Made by a program: the position numbers and the translations under genes. This document shows, one piece after another, positions 48,261 through 58,991 of a DNA stretch of 64,000 nt (positions are counted from its first letter, which is position 1; each line of letters begins with the position of its first letter). Origin of the DNA: Hermatobates lingyangjiaoensis (lineage: Eukaryota; Arthropoda; Insecta; Hemiptera; Hermatobatidae); assembly GCA_026182355.1 (NCBI GenBank), contig JAPFBL010000068.1, forward strand, positions 9,461,001 through 9,525,000. Direction: 5' to 3'. Under the pieces are notes generated by a model, which did no database searches, was not told the origin of the DNA, and was given only the letters and a program-made list of their open reading frames with translations.

Positions 48261-50752
48261 TAATTGTTCTTCAAGACGTATTTTTCACTTTTATTGGTTT
48301 TATTCATGTTTTTTTTTTAACATTTTTAACCTTTTGCCGGGTTAAAAATATTTATCAATTGTCCGGCACACACGCAAAATTGATTAGGAGCTTTTGCCTC
48401 TTCTAGACAGAGTTTACATTTTTAGTCTAATGTTAATTTCAGCTTGCACAAGTTCAAACCAAGAAAACAAAGTCTAGTGAGATATTTCACATAAATTCGT
48501 TTTTATATACTTTAAAGTTGTACTATTTACTTTTGAAATCTTCAGTTCCGTTAGAATTACATTTTTGAAGTGAATTGAATCTGATTGTTGCACTCACGTT
48601 TATTTGTTTTTTTTTTCTTTTATCCATTGATAAACATCATTCTTGTAGAAGCTGTGGATACAGTAAAAAAAGCTATGGGCTGAATATTTGTTTTGACCCA
48701 GCTTGATAAAAAGATGTACATCCAATATTTCTTTGAGAATTATTTCCACACCAAACACCCTCTTGCAAACCTTTTCGCAGACATATTGGACTTGATCATT
48801 TTATTTTCTTCCATAGCTTTATAAGTGTTGTAATTAGAGCATTTAATACGTCAAATCTAATTAAGTTTTAAATTTTCAACCCGTTCATATAACAGCCAAA
48901 TACCTCCTCTGGAAATCAAGAAAGTTTTATTTTTGGTTATTAAATATGATGAATGAGAATCACCCTATAGTAATTCTATTTAAATACAACAATTTGACAG
49001 TATGTACGTAACATTGTATATGTATCATTGTATTAAATCATTCTAATTTTCATATACCATAGATGTATTTCAAGTTTCCATATATTGAGAATATCTTCTT
49101 TCTTCATAAAAATATCCAGGTTCTATGTAGGATAAAAAAAAACATTTCTAGAAAAAAGCATCCACTATATATGTAGTGCAAATGGTCATTGCTTGTGTTA
49201 TCTCTATACAGTCTTGTTTTATAGTATATTAAAGTTAATTCTCGTGCCTCAATCTAATATTATTTATATAATATACTTCTCATGCAAATTAGAAAATCGG
49301 TATTATAGCAACTATGTCGAACCAAAGTGTAGTTTTGTGAACTAAATGATCTCTTATATTAGAACATTGCGATTGTGGCTTTAACCAATATATACGTTCC
49401 ATAGATTTTCTATTTCAGGTTTTATCAACATAGTTTTAAAATATTTTCATACCCTTGAAGCCCTGAAATAGTATTTTAATGAAAAAGTCCTATTCATCAT
49501 TTTCCTTTCTTTGTGACAAGAGTATAATGACGGTTTTTGTTACATATATTAACTTCTTTCTCCTTTACCAATTTTTTATTATTTCAGGAAGTACAGACTT
49601 ACAGACGGTATCATCATGCTTCTTAGAATTCCAAGGTCATCTGCATATCTATGCATATCATAAGATTATTTAGAATATACTGTAGCACATGTGAAATTAA
49701 TGACACAGTAAGAGTGATGGTCCACCTCTCTGTACAGAGACTTTATAGTTAAATTAATTATATTTTTCTTTAGCACGTTTCAGCCCATTCTACAGTGATG
49801 GACTGATACACTTAAATATTAGTGCTGACTGAGTGGTTTGGAAAAATGTGACACTAAAAGCTCTTCAGATTGATTAATTCAGGACTTGTTGATTTTTGTA
49901 TTTTGCCAAACAAATCTTTTAGCACTTATTTCGATCATTTGCCTTCTGAATGATATGTTGTGCCTCATGAAAAACCTTTTTAAATAAAATTGTCTATCTT
50001 ACTTCAGATTATAGTTAGAAGTTGTTATTCTTGATAATTACTATCTAATTATTGTTCAATGAATTTTCAAAGGCTCTTATTATTTCTAATTAGCAAACCT
50101 CTAAAGGATAAAAATATGTTCAGGGAAGGGTAGTAGAGTATTTGAATCATATACAGTACCATTAAACACATGAATAATAAATAACTCTAAGTAATATTTT
50201 CTTTTATTAGTTATGAATATTAAAATAACATTGTTATTATCGACTTAAAGGTAATGAGATCCATTTCCATGTACAATCTCAAATGTACAGATTAACTGTA
50301 CTCCTTATGTACATTCGAATGCATAAAATAATCAGTCTGGATATTAAGTGTATTCTTATTAATACGTTCAGTATTTGTTTTCTCAGAAGCACACGTTGCT
50401 TTGCTTGAGTGGTTGTCTGGAGCTGTATAGGGAAGGCTGATTTATGCAATCTCTGAGTTGGGCAAAGGACGCTGTCCCAGAGAGAAGCCGGTGATTAATG
50501 TATTTTAGTGAGGTCGCCTAACTAATCAGACTACTCAAGCACCACAGCCCCAATCACTGATAATTCATCCCCCCAACTTAGTGTAAGCATGCCCTCCCAC
50601 ATTGGTCCTTCTTCATTGCCTTCCCCCTCGATTGAAATATAGCTCACTACTGGCTTACACTGAGTAACACATCTGTAAACAAATGTATACCGTACCAAAT
50701 AACACACTCATGAATATATATATATATATATTTAACAATAAACTATAGATAC
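48261..50752. other. AT-rich DNA with a GC-richer patch at its end
   Basis: 48.3-50.3 kb shows nothing recognisable. At 50390-50660 the base composition is more balanced and no repeat copy exists in the window. It could be a conserved noncoding segment or an unrecognised old repeat. A TA tract lies at 50715-50731. Confidence 0.4.
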
Positions 50753-50887
50753 AGAGTAAAGGGACGAACACCCTTACAATCTCTAATTTTGATTGTACCG
50801 TCATCAAGAAAGTAGATATAGGGACACGAAGCGCACTTGCGAAGCGGTGGTTGGAGACCCTTCGCAAGTGAAGGGTCCCTTTACTCT
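50753..50887. repeat. Nested dyad (long imperfect hairpin)
   Basis: The outer 12-bp arms AGAGTAAAGGGA (50753-50764) and TCCCTTTACTCT (50876-50887) pair perfectly. The inner 11-bp arms CACTTGCGAAG (50834-50844) and CTTCGCAAGTG (50860-50870) enclose a 15-base loop. The function is unknown. It may be a transposon end. Confidence 0.7.
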
Positions 50888-51001
50888 TCTATCTACTGTT
50901 TACTGTGAAACGTTTGTTGTTCTTTGTGGATCGTTTTCCTGTGATATATACATCTATATATATATATATATATAGCAATATTTCACAATGAACACGTGAA
51001 A

Positions 51002-51548
51002 TAAAAATCTGGAGTGGCCTACACTCAACTTTCCTATAAGTAAATTTAATATCAATCCCCTTGGGTATATAAGATATAATGTTTCATTTAAGCATAATGC
51101 AAACATCTAAATGGGAGATGTTTATTAGTCTTTCATTCCTGAGGTAGTCAGATAGTAATGATTGATCGACTTATCAAAATATAAGCTTATTTTTGTATAT
51201 CACACCACTGATGCAAATAATCTCATTAGTATAACTACAGTAGTAATAACATTTTTGAAAAGCCAAAGTAAAAAAATTATTGCTAGGAAATATTCTCCTG
51301 CAAGAGAACATGGCTTTTGTTCAAGTAGCCAGTGGATTTCTTACATCGTTTACTTAACCTCCTTCTACATTGAATATTAAAGCCAAATTTTTAAATTTAA
51401 AACAGGAAAATACTCTTATTTTCTCTGACAAACGTCATAAACATCGAAGAGAAAATGTCGTTTTAAGATAATTTATAATTACATTTATTAATCTTCAAAC
51501 GAAAGATTTCAATTCTGAATTATCTTTTACGATTTTGGTCTTTTATAC
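51002..51548 (+). mobile_element. HX-family repeat, 5' half (split copy)
   Basis: It begins AAAATCTGGAGTGGCCTACA, then CTTTCCTATAAGTAAA, and stays colinear with the copy at 54766-55325 through GGTATATAAGATATAATG-like text, CATCTAAATGGGA, CATTCCTGAGGTAGT, CTTACATCGTTTACTT and GGTCTTTTATA. At 51549 it is interrupted by the palindrome. The matching 3' end resumes at about 52938. Confidence 0.85.
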
Positions 51549-51655
51549 CCGCGCGTCTTATCCTCAGTTAAACTTGCCCTAGGAGATTTGATCATCTGCT
51601 CTTCATTCCTGGAGGAGGTTGATTTCTGATCGGCTTTTGGAGACTTCCCACTCAT
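51527..51655 (-). CDS. Short ORF at outer end of left palindrome arm
   Basis: It starts at the ATG on the minus strand at 51653-51655 (MSGKSPKADQKS...), 42 codons to a stop just outside the arm. About the first 36 residues match the right-arm ORF, with a Ser where the other has Phe at position 14. It is rich in Ser, Lys, Pro and Arg, like the N-terminal part of some retrotransposon ORF1 or gag-like proteins, but no domain is present. The frame is cut by the arm boundary. Expression is unknown. Confidence 0.3.
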   Translation of the reverse strand: MSGKSPKADQKSTSSRNEEQMIKSPRASLTEDKTRGYKRPKS

Positions 51656-52876
51656 CTCGCCGGATTTTCCTTGTTCTTTTGGTTAAAATTTCGTTTTCCC
51701 TGTGCCTGTAGCTCCAACAGGAGCCGAGAAAAACGCGTTTAAAAGTGGGGGCAAAGTACAATCCAGAAATTTTCTGGATTAGGGGATTGGCCCAGAGGAC
51801 CGGAGATGATGGGAAACTGTCAGGGGGGGTAAGAAAATAAAAATGGGTAGGGGCCAGGTATATAAAAAAAAGGAGGGGGGAGTAAAATCGAAACAACGCA
51901 AAAAACGCTGAAAAATTCGATAAGTGAAGGTTAAGAACTTCTCACTATTGCTCCAAAAAATAAAAAACTTAGAAGAAGACGCACTAAAAGAGTGCTCACG
52001 CGCAATGCACTCTCTCTCGACGAAAAATGAGAAAAAATTTCCCACGGGGGATGTTCTGAATACCACCAACGATCCAGGAGTCGCCGAATCCCGGATCAGT
52101 TCCGCGACAGGTACCATCCAAGGTAGCATGCACAGGTACATCCACAGGTAGCATTCCACAGGTACATCCACAGGTAAGCATCCACAGGTAGCATCCACAG
52201 GTATTACCAGGATGTACCTGTGGATGTACCTGTGGATGTACCTGTGGATGGTACCTGTGGATGTACCTGTGGATGCTACCTGTGGATGTACCTGTGCATG
52301 CTACCTTGGATGGTACCTGTCGCGGAACAGATCCGGGATTCGGCGACTCCTGGATCGTTGGTGGTATTCAGAACATCCCCCGTGGGAAATGTTTTCTCAT
52401 TTTTCGTCGAGAGAGAGCGCATTGCGCGTGAGCACTCTTTTAGTGCGTCTTCATCTAAGTTTTTTATTTTTTGGAGCAATAGTGAGAAGTTCTTAACCTT
52501 CACTCATCGAATTTTTCAGCGTTTTTTGCGTTTTTTCGATTTTACTCCCCCCTCCTTTTTTTTCATATACCTGGCCCCTACCCATTTTTATTTTCTTACC
52601 CCCCCTGACAGTTTCCCATCATCTCCGGTCCTCTGGGCCAATCCCCTAATCCAGAAAATTTCTGGATTGTACTTTGCCCCCACTTTTAAACGCGTTTTTC
52701 TCGGCTCCTGTTGGAGCTACAGGCACAGGAAAACGAAATTTTAACCAGGAGAACAAGGAGCATCCGGCGAGATGAGTGGGAAGTCTCCAAAAGCCGATCA
52801 GAAATCAACCTTCTCCAGGAATGAAGAGCAGATGATCAAATCTCCTAGGGCAAGTTTAACTGAGGATAAGACGCGC
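51551..52876. mobile_element. 1.33-kb near-perfect palindrome with central minisatellite
   Basis: The arms begin GCGCGTCTTATCCTCA at 51551 and end TGAGGATAAGACGCGC at 52876, symmetric about 52213. Each arm is about 650 bp. They differ at several scattered substitutions and small indels (about 1-2% by eye), so they are not one read folded back on itself. The centre (52108-52320) is a minisatellite. Each arm carries, reading outward, the minisatellite, about 450 bp of leader, and an ATG opening the same short ORF. This looks like two head-to-head 5' ends of a retroelement (tandem promoter repeats, 5' UTR, start of ORF1) or a foldback transposon with long inverted repeats. I see no transposase or reverse transcriptase. 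Confidence 0.9.
52108..52320. repeat. 12-bp minisatellite (GTACCTGTGGAT), inverted about its centre
   Basis: Units read ATCCACAGGTAC on the left half and GTACCTGTGGAT on the right half, meeting near 52203-52210. Some units carry an extra base or GCTACC variants. Open frames with repeated Met-Tyr-Leu-Trp or Asp-Val-Pro-Val across it are products of the 12-bp periodicity. Confidence 0.95.
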
Positions 52877-52960
52877 AGCCCGACCAAAGCTGCCAACCCC
52901 CGTCCAAGGGGTGCAGACGGAAAGTATGTGTTCTTCCCTATGGGGCCCATTTTTGTGTAA
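52772..52960 (+). CDS. Short ORF at outer end of right palindrome arm
   Basis: 62 codons starting MSGKSPKADQKSTFSRNEEQ, the mirror of the left-arm ORF. It continues past the arm edge (52876) with TRSPTKAANPRPRGADGKYV, then enters HX-derived sequence at about 52938. Thus the right copy extends about 55 bases further into the presumed source ORF than the left. The composition is basic, Ser/Pro-rich and probably disordered. The purine at -3 before ATG is favourable for translation, but no evidence of expression exists. It may be the truncated start of a retroelement ORF1, or chance. Confidence 0.35.
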   Translation: MSGKSPKADQKSTFSRNEEQMIKSPRASLTEDKTRSPTKAANPRPRGADGKYVFFPMGPIFV

Positions 52961-53156
52961 ACTTGATCCATCAAAGATTCTGGACCGTAGCGTGGTAACA
53001 AGCAATGCTAACACACTCACCCACCCACCCACACACATACAGACATCATCGAAAAAACTTCATAAAACGACTTCTGGGACCTCGAAACATGTAATTCCGT
53101 CAAAATTTCGAGATCGAATTTTTTCACGATCACTATACTTTACTTCTAGTAAAGTA
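52938..53156 (+). mobile_element. HX-family repeat, 3' end (split copy)
   Basis: It resumes with GGGGCCCATTTTTGTGTAAA, then TTGATCCATCAAAGATTCTG, the CACCCA stretch, ACGACTTCTGGGACCTCGAA and TCGAGATCGAATTTTTTCAC. It ends in the perfect hairpin TACTTTAC-TTCTA-GTAAAGTA (53136-53156). Compared with the 54.8-kb copy, about 850 bp of the HX middle is missing where the palindrome sits. Confidence 0.88.
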
Positions 53157-53533
53157 AAAACAAACTTTGAAACAAAATTAATTTATCAACAATAGTTAGT
53201 AAACTGCCAACACGAGATGAATTAAAACGTTATTAAATATGCTCCTATGATTTTGATGTTTCTTTTGACATTATTGCGGTAATTGGGACCAACTAAATTT
53301 ATGAAACCAGAAAGACCGAAAATTCTCATGAAGTATTGAATTTAGTAACTACATTTGATAAACAAAATTTTAATCTTGTTCAAAAAAACATTATTAAAAT
53401 ACTGTTTAGAATGTTATATTCGTTATATTGCCATTTGACCCTTTTTCTTAGCTCAGTTTGGAAAATAAGAGCTCTTTTTAGCTCATTTTTTGTATTATTT
53501 TAGCCAGAATCGTTACCTGATATTTGGTAACAC

Positions 53534-53649
53534 TATCTTTCAACCGCATCAAGCGGTCTTCGACATGGTCATATTTCAACTGATTTGTTCAGAGAAGAAA
53601 TCAGTTAAGATTTGACTCTTAAGTAGACCGCTTGTTACGGTTGAAAGAT
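53534..53649. repeat. Inverted repeat with AAGCGGTCTTC motif in each arm
   Basis: The left arm ATCTTTCAACCGCATCAAGC (53534-) pairs with the right arm ending GTTACGGTTGAAAGAT (53649). An inner AACTGATTT/AAATCAGTT dyad lies at 53578-53606. The arm sequence matches the single-sided motif at 20.58 kb and 43.3 kb, so this is probably a foldback-arranged terminal part of one repeat family. Confidence 0.65.
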
Positions 53650-54765
53650 CTTAGTCTTATTCCTGATTTCTTACTGTGGGTTAGACGTTGATTTTATTTC
53701 ATATGTTTATAGTAAAATCTTGTTATATATCATCAATTATATAGTCGTCTTTTTATCCTTCATACAATTTATTGGTTTTTATAATATCCATCAAATAGAT
53801 TTTATTACATTCATAAGTTTCCGAAGTCAATGATTATAAGGTTAAAAACTGAAGAACAGTAATAAAACTTATTATTAAATTCTATTCTTGTAACCTACAT
53901 TGGTTTTAAAATTGCTGGTATAATCACATAAGATTGTGAATTTTAGTTTATAAAACCTTCCATGTTTTAACTCACGAGCTATATAATCTTCTATTTTGTG
54001 GTATTTACTCATGATTAGAATGAGGCAAAGAATCACCGAGTCTCCACATAAAAGATGTTTTGTGTCGAGCTATTTTCATTCTTCCTTTGTGTAAATGGCC
54101 CATTGATGACCTTTTTTACAAGTCATATACTAATAACCTCTTTTTGAGTGGTTATAAAATGAAATGTGCACTACTGATAAATATATAGAATATTATAAAC
54201 ATGTTATAAGTAATTATTTCAATAGACATTATAATTTTCTGCAAATTATTCTCAGGAAACAATGGAATACAATATACGTATGTACGCATCTAAATAGAAA
54301 GTGACAAAAAATTAAGATTATTCTGAAATTCATAAAGAATGATACTACTTGATTTTAAATTGTGGGAAATGTAATAAACTAAATAAGTGTAAATAAAATT
54401 TACAATAATGTATTCATAATCGGATTTTACAAGAAATCTTTCTAGTATTTCTTCTCTTATGATAGTGGTACTAAAATGTTAAATAATGTTTCTTTCTTAT
54501 TTGTAATGCTTATAATTTGTATTATCATATTAATTTACTGCTAAATATAAAATAAATCTTTTTAAATCAGTAGGCATGGAAGTTCAAATTAAGAAAAGGT
54601 TTCAATTTAAGTTACGAACAATATAGATTATTATTACTATTCAAGAAATATTTATGTCTTGAAAATAGATATGATGAGTTGAGTGCTGAAACATTATACA
54701 CACTCACTTATACAAACATGCAAAATAAACATTCATACTCACTCTAATACGTAGGTACAAAAAAA
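53650..54765. other. AT-rich DNA, nothing recognised
   Basis: No frame above 60 codons, no repeat partner and no RNA structure stand out. Confidence 0.5.
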
Positions 54766-56405
54766 AAAATCTGGAGTGGCCTACACTCTACTTTACTATG
54801 AGTAACTTAATGTCAAATTTCTTGAGTATATAAAACATAACGTCTCATTTAAGCATAACGTAAACATCTAAATGGGATATAATTATTAGCCTATCATTCC
54901 TGAGGTAGTACAGATAGTGATTGAAGGACATATCATTTTATAAGCTTATTTTTGTACATCACAAATAATTTATTATTTGCAAATAATTGCATTAGTATAA
55001 CTACAGCAGTAATAACATTATTGAAAAACCAAAGTGAACATTTCCTGAAACGATTTATTCTCCTACAAGAGAATGGCTTTCGTTCAAACAGCCAGTAGAT
55101 TTCTTACATCGTTTACTTGACATCCTTCTACTTTGAATATTAAAGTAAAATTTTTAAATTTAAAACAGGAAAATACCCTTTTTTTCTCTGAAAAACATCT
55201 TTAACTGCGAAGAAAATGTTGTTTTAAGGTGATTTGTTAATTAAAGATGTACGATAATTACATTTATTAATCTCTAAACGAAAGATTCAGATTATGAATT
55301 ATCATTTACATTTTTGGTCTTTTATAGAATTATCATACTGGGAATTTTAATCTTTAAAATAATAATAATAATAAGCTTCTTAGTATTTAATAAGATCATT
55401 TTCCTTCCCCTTTGTCAAATAACATATATACGATTTTTTTCTGAGTGAGTGTTATCATTTTCCTGCACAATATTATTCCTCTTACATCTCATATAATTCA
55501 ATAAACAATTTAAACTGTTCCTTTATAAAATCAATTTTATCTCAGTGGATTCGCTCAAAAAATTTCTAAGTCAATGTAAACAATGTAAAAAAATACAAAA
55601 AATTCGACAAGTATAGCAGGTGATCTCTTAGTCTAGGGTAAACAAAGAGTTTTTATATCGTTAATTGCTCTTCCCGTAATTGAAAATTCATGATATTTTT
55701 TTTTATGAATTGCTAATTTTTTGTTCCATTTTTGGTCAAATTTTCATTATTTTTTAATGAGCCGTTTAGCGTCAAAAAAACATTTTCTGAAAAAGAAATC
55801 GTACTGTAACGCCCCATTAGCGAATGTAATTTTGAAAAAAAATATCTCAACTCATTCTCACATAATGTTCTATTTTATAGGCATATTTCATTCTTGTCCG
55901 TCAAACAGTATGGCTTGTATCGCTCTCACAAGGTTTGAGATTGAATTATAAGTCAAAATTTTTACATTTTTTGAAAAAAAAATATTTCTGTTGTTTAAAA
56001 TTCTGAATATATTTTTCGTTTGTTGCATTTGTAACTTCAAAGATAATGTGAAAATTTCAAAACTCTAGGGTTATAGTTTAGGAGAAATAAATGTTTTAAA
56101 AAAAAACTGTTTTTGGCAAAAAAAGTGACTTTCCCATCATGCATAATTCTTCCCAAACAATAGGGATCTTCGTCTTTATGAGGCCCATTTTTGTGTAAAA
56201 TATCAACTTAATCCATCAAAGATTCTGGACCGTAGCGTGGTAACAAGCAATGCTAACCTCGCACCCACCCACACCACCCACACACACACAGACATCATCG
56301 TAAAAACGTCATAAAACGACTTCTGGGACCTCAAAACATGTAATTCCGTCAAAATCTCGAGATCGAATTTTTTCACGATCACTATACTTTACTTATAGTA
56401 AAGTA
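54766..56405 (+). mobile_element. HX-family repeat, best-preserved full-length copy (1.64 kb)
   Basis: The 5' end AAAATCTGGAGTGGCCTACA is followed by CTTTACTATGAGTAA. The body contains CATCTAAATGGGA, CATTCCTGAGGTAGT, CTTACATCGTTTACTTG, TCTCAGTGGATTCGCTC, TATAGCAGGTGATC, GTACTGTAACGCCCC, TATGGCTTGTATCGCTCTCA, TCCATCAAAGATTCTGGACC, CACCCA/CA simple repeats, and ACGACTTCTGGGACC. The perfect terminal hairpin TACTTTAC-TTATA-GTAAAGTA lies at 56385-56405. The reverse complement of this hairpin region (ACTTTACTATAAGTAAA) is nearly the same as the motif about 27 bases inside the 5' end. Open frames (for example 55721-55951) are short and not conserved with other copies. The element is non-autonomous. 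Confidence 0.92.
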
Positions 56406-57350
56406 AAAATTAACTTCTAAAGTTTTGTAAAAAATCAGAAAAATGAGTAAAATTTCGTTTTTTTTTGTTCTACTTATATTAAATAGATGAACTTCACCTA
56501 ATAACCACAATATAATTTGGTATTTATCTATCATAATAGTTCCCTTAAAACTTAGAATATATAATAAATATGCATTCATGACTAATAAATATCTGTTAGT
56601 AATATTTTCTTACTATTAGATAACTAATAATAAAATACTTGGTTATTTATGAACTTTGTAAACGTTCGTACATGGATAGTGAAATCAATTTTCATAAACA
56701 GTCTCAATCTGAAATATTCGATTTGACTGTCAACAGGAGGAAGTAAATTGGGAAGGGAATACCTCGCTGGCTATTTGGGCGTTTGAGGTTATTAAAGGTG
56801 CTTGACTGGGGAAAAGAATAAGATTGAGATAGTTTTTTGATAACAATACCAACATTATAGACAACAGAAGAGGAAAGAAGAAGAGATCAACAACTGGTTA
56901 CCGTTGTTGTTGGAAGCAGTCTTTCTGCCACTAGGGCGGAGGAAGGGTCAGCTTGCGATAAAAAAGTTTTCTTAATGAACTAAGATGAAGTTATTTGTCA
57001 TCACTTTAGTTTGGTGAATTTGGAGAGAAAGGAATTTGAGAATATTTTCTGACTACGCGGAGCGCGACACCATTATAATATATATATAAGTTATGGATGA
57101 TCCAGAAGTAGATTTTGAACTTTATTATAACTTAAAAGTTGCTCTCTGTATGCTTATTAAATTTGATACAGAAGATAATTAAATATGTCGACTGGTAACA
57201 TGGACAGTCCTAATAAAAAAAAATGAAATCATTAAATAGGTAGTCCATAAATGTGATAATAGTTTACCAGAGTTTGATATATGCCTTCATAGCAGCGACA
57301 TTATAATAAAACCACTCACAATTTATTGTTAATGAGTTTGGTATTAAAGG
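56406..57350. other. AT-rich DNA with slightly GC-richer 56.7-57.05 kb patch
   Basis: A 29-codon plus-strand frame at about 57093-57182 (MDDPEVDFELYYNLKVALCM...) is short but acidic and protein-like. It lies just downstream, in the opposite orientation, of the one-stop frame described next. No other feature was seen. Confidence 0.4.
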
Positions 57351-57797
57351 TTACTTAAAGTGAAGTTGAGTACAGGCCGCCAGAGACTTCGTTGAATAGT
57401 TTTCGTTTTCATATCTTTCTGCCACTTTTTCCATATAACTCCCACCACTGATTTCCTGATTCACTGACAGCCGTTGTAAGTATAATTTTAATTCTATCTT
57501 GCCAGTGAATTTCCTAAAGACTGGCAGATGTAGTAGCGCTATTTGGTCATTTAAAATTCTGTTGGCTTCATCGAAGGTGATGCCCAAGGAGACAGACGAC
57601 TAGTGTCCTTCCCATTCATCCAAGTGTTGGCGTAGTGTAGGTGAATCTGGATTTATTTCAATAACCACATGTTTATCCGTTTCACACATTGGTTCGTAAA
57701 ACCCTTTCTTCTGAGACGCCTTCATCACTACCTTAAGCTTGAATACAAGCTCTGCTACTCTTCTTTGGAATATAAGTTTATAAGCGATTTCCTTTAT
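57351..57797 (-). pseudogene. Coding-like frame of 149 codons broken by one in-frame TAG; product unrecognised
   Basis: Reading the minus strand, one frame stays open from 57797 to the TAA at 57351-57353 except for a single TAG at 57600-57602. The first part (65 codons) includes GFYEPMCETDKHVVIEINPD and LRQHLDEWEG. The second part (82 codons after the TAG) includes GITFDEANRILNDQIALLHL and FTGKIELKLYLQRL and ends AACTQLHFK. The amino-acid use (Asp, Glu, Lys, Leu, Val balanced, few Phe/Ile/Tyr runs) is unlike other frames in the window and looks like real soluble protein. There is no signal peptide or membrane segment. I do not recognise the family. It could be a pseudogene or retrocopy, the 3' exon of a gene carrying a nonsense change or base error, or part of an unknown transposon. 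An 11-bp direct repeat (ATAAGCGATTT, 57780 and 57801) lies at its upstream edge. Confidence 0.45.
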
Positions 57798-58723
57798 CTA
57801 TAAGCGATTTGGATGATATCCTAAATTTATTTCAGGAACATATAACATTTAGTAATTTTAAATTGACTTATTGATGGAAATAGCCGCATCTAAAGACCTG
57901 TAACTTTAGAAGATTCAAAAGAATCAATACGCAAATTTATGTTTTTATCTGACATAACTGCCGTTGCAATAAATTGAAGTAACAATTTATGTCGTTACTT
58001 GTTGAACCTAGACTTATTTGATCGAAATTTCTAATTTTAAAAGTTGTGCAGTACATAATTTAATGTTCCGTTTTCAGTTCTGGCTATATTTAGTTGTTTT
58101 GACAAAAGCGCTTTCTCAACTTCTCTCTAGCTCCAACTCTTCTTGGTTGCTACATTTAATTAATGTCATTTGTTTTCAGAATAATTATTTAGATTCAAAG
58201 ACTAATTCATGTGGCAGTGGTTAAAGTGTCATATTACTAGTATATTGGAAGGCTGAAATGAAAAGACTTCCAACAGGAGATGTCCTGAAAAAGGATGTTT
58301 TCAAACATTTTTCAGGAAGGTTTGTTGTTCACTTCATTTCGGTAGACATCTTAGTATTTTAGCAATTATTATATTATTAGAGTGTTTGTGACTATAGTTA
58401 AATCAACTGTACTATCAATTTAACATTTTTATAATTCATTCATTAATCTTCAATATATTTCAATCAACTTTTGTAATGTATTTTGTTAAATAACAATGTT
58501 TGTTTCAATAACAATGTCATGTTAATCCTGTTTTTAAACTTTTAAACATCAAATTGATAACTGGACACCTTAAAGTTATACTTACTCTCTTAAAATTATT
58601 TTATCTGTGTTTAAACAGCTCTGTTTTCAATTTAAATACTACAATTTATGCTTGATAAATCAGTGATTCAAATCGAACAAAAAAAAATGGATGGAACATT
58701 TATTTGTTATATATAAATTCTAA
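57798..58723. other. AT-rich DNA, no gene seen
   Basis: The 68-codon frame at 58018-58224 shows no motif. Nothing else is recognised. Confidence 0.5.
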
Positions 58724-58991
58724 GGGGGCCAGGTTAGTTTAGTGGTTGACGTACTTGTTCTGAACTGATAAGACCGGGGTTCGATCTCCACCTCGCCCTC
58801 AATTTATTCACGCGGGAGGTGAATAAATCTGAGCACGTCATCCCTCGGAGAAAAATGTTAAACCGTCGGTCCCGAGCCCGTACGATGTCAGGTACTCGTT
58901 AAACCCTATTTTAAATACACTTCAGTTAGGCAAAATTTAGGACTTCCACTGTAGAATCAATCTTCATTGCATGGTATCACAAGGGCCTACC
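58724..58991 (+). mobile_element. tRNA-derived SINE, 3'-deleted copy
   Basis: The tRNA-like head is intact: A-box-like GGTTAGTTTAGTGG near 58732 and a near-canonical B box GGGTTCGATCTCC near 58778. The body matches the copy at 24.2 kb through ACTCGTTAAACCC, TTAGGACTTCCACTGTAGAA and GGTATCACAAGGGCC. It then stops. The last 50 or so bases and the CCTAA tail are absent. Loss of the 3' end is not how SINEs truncate on insertion, so this is a later deletion. No target duplication remains. Confidence 0.92.

Noticed and set aside
52212..52744. Plus-strand frames of 94 and 174 codons across the palindrome
   Set aside because: Their first parts are 12-bp minisatellite translations; the rest is the leader region, whose mirrored arm gives similar frames on the other strand.
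51551..52876. Palindrome as a sequencing fold-back artefact
   Set aside because: The arms differ at multiple positions, the right arm extends further into the source ORF, and the flanks differ; an artefact would give identical arms. Spanning reads would still be worth checking.
55721..55951. 76-codon plus-strand frame
   Set aside because: It lies within an HX element and is not conserved as an open frame in other copies.
58724..58800. Functional tRNA gene at the SINE head
   Set aside because: Polymerase III boxes are present but the cloverleaf is not properly formed and the sequence continues into a SINE body shared by three copies.
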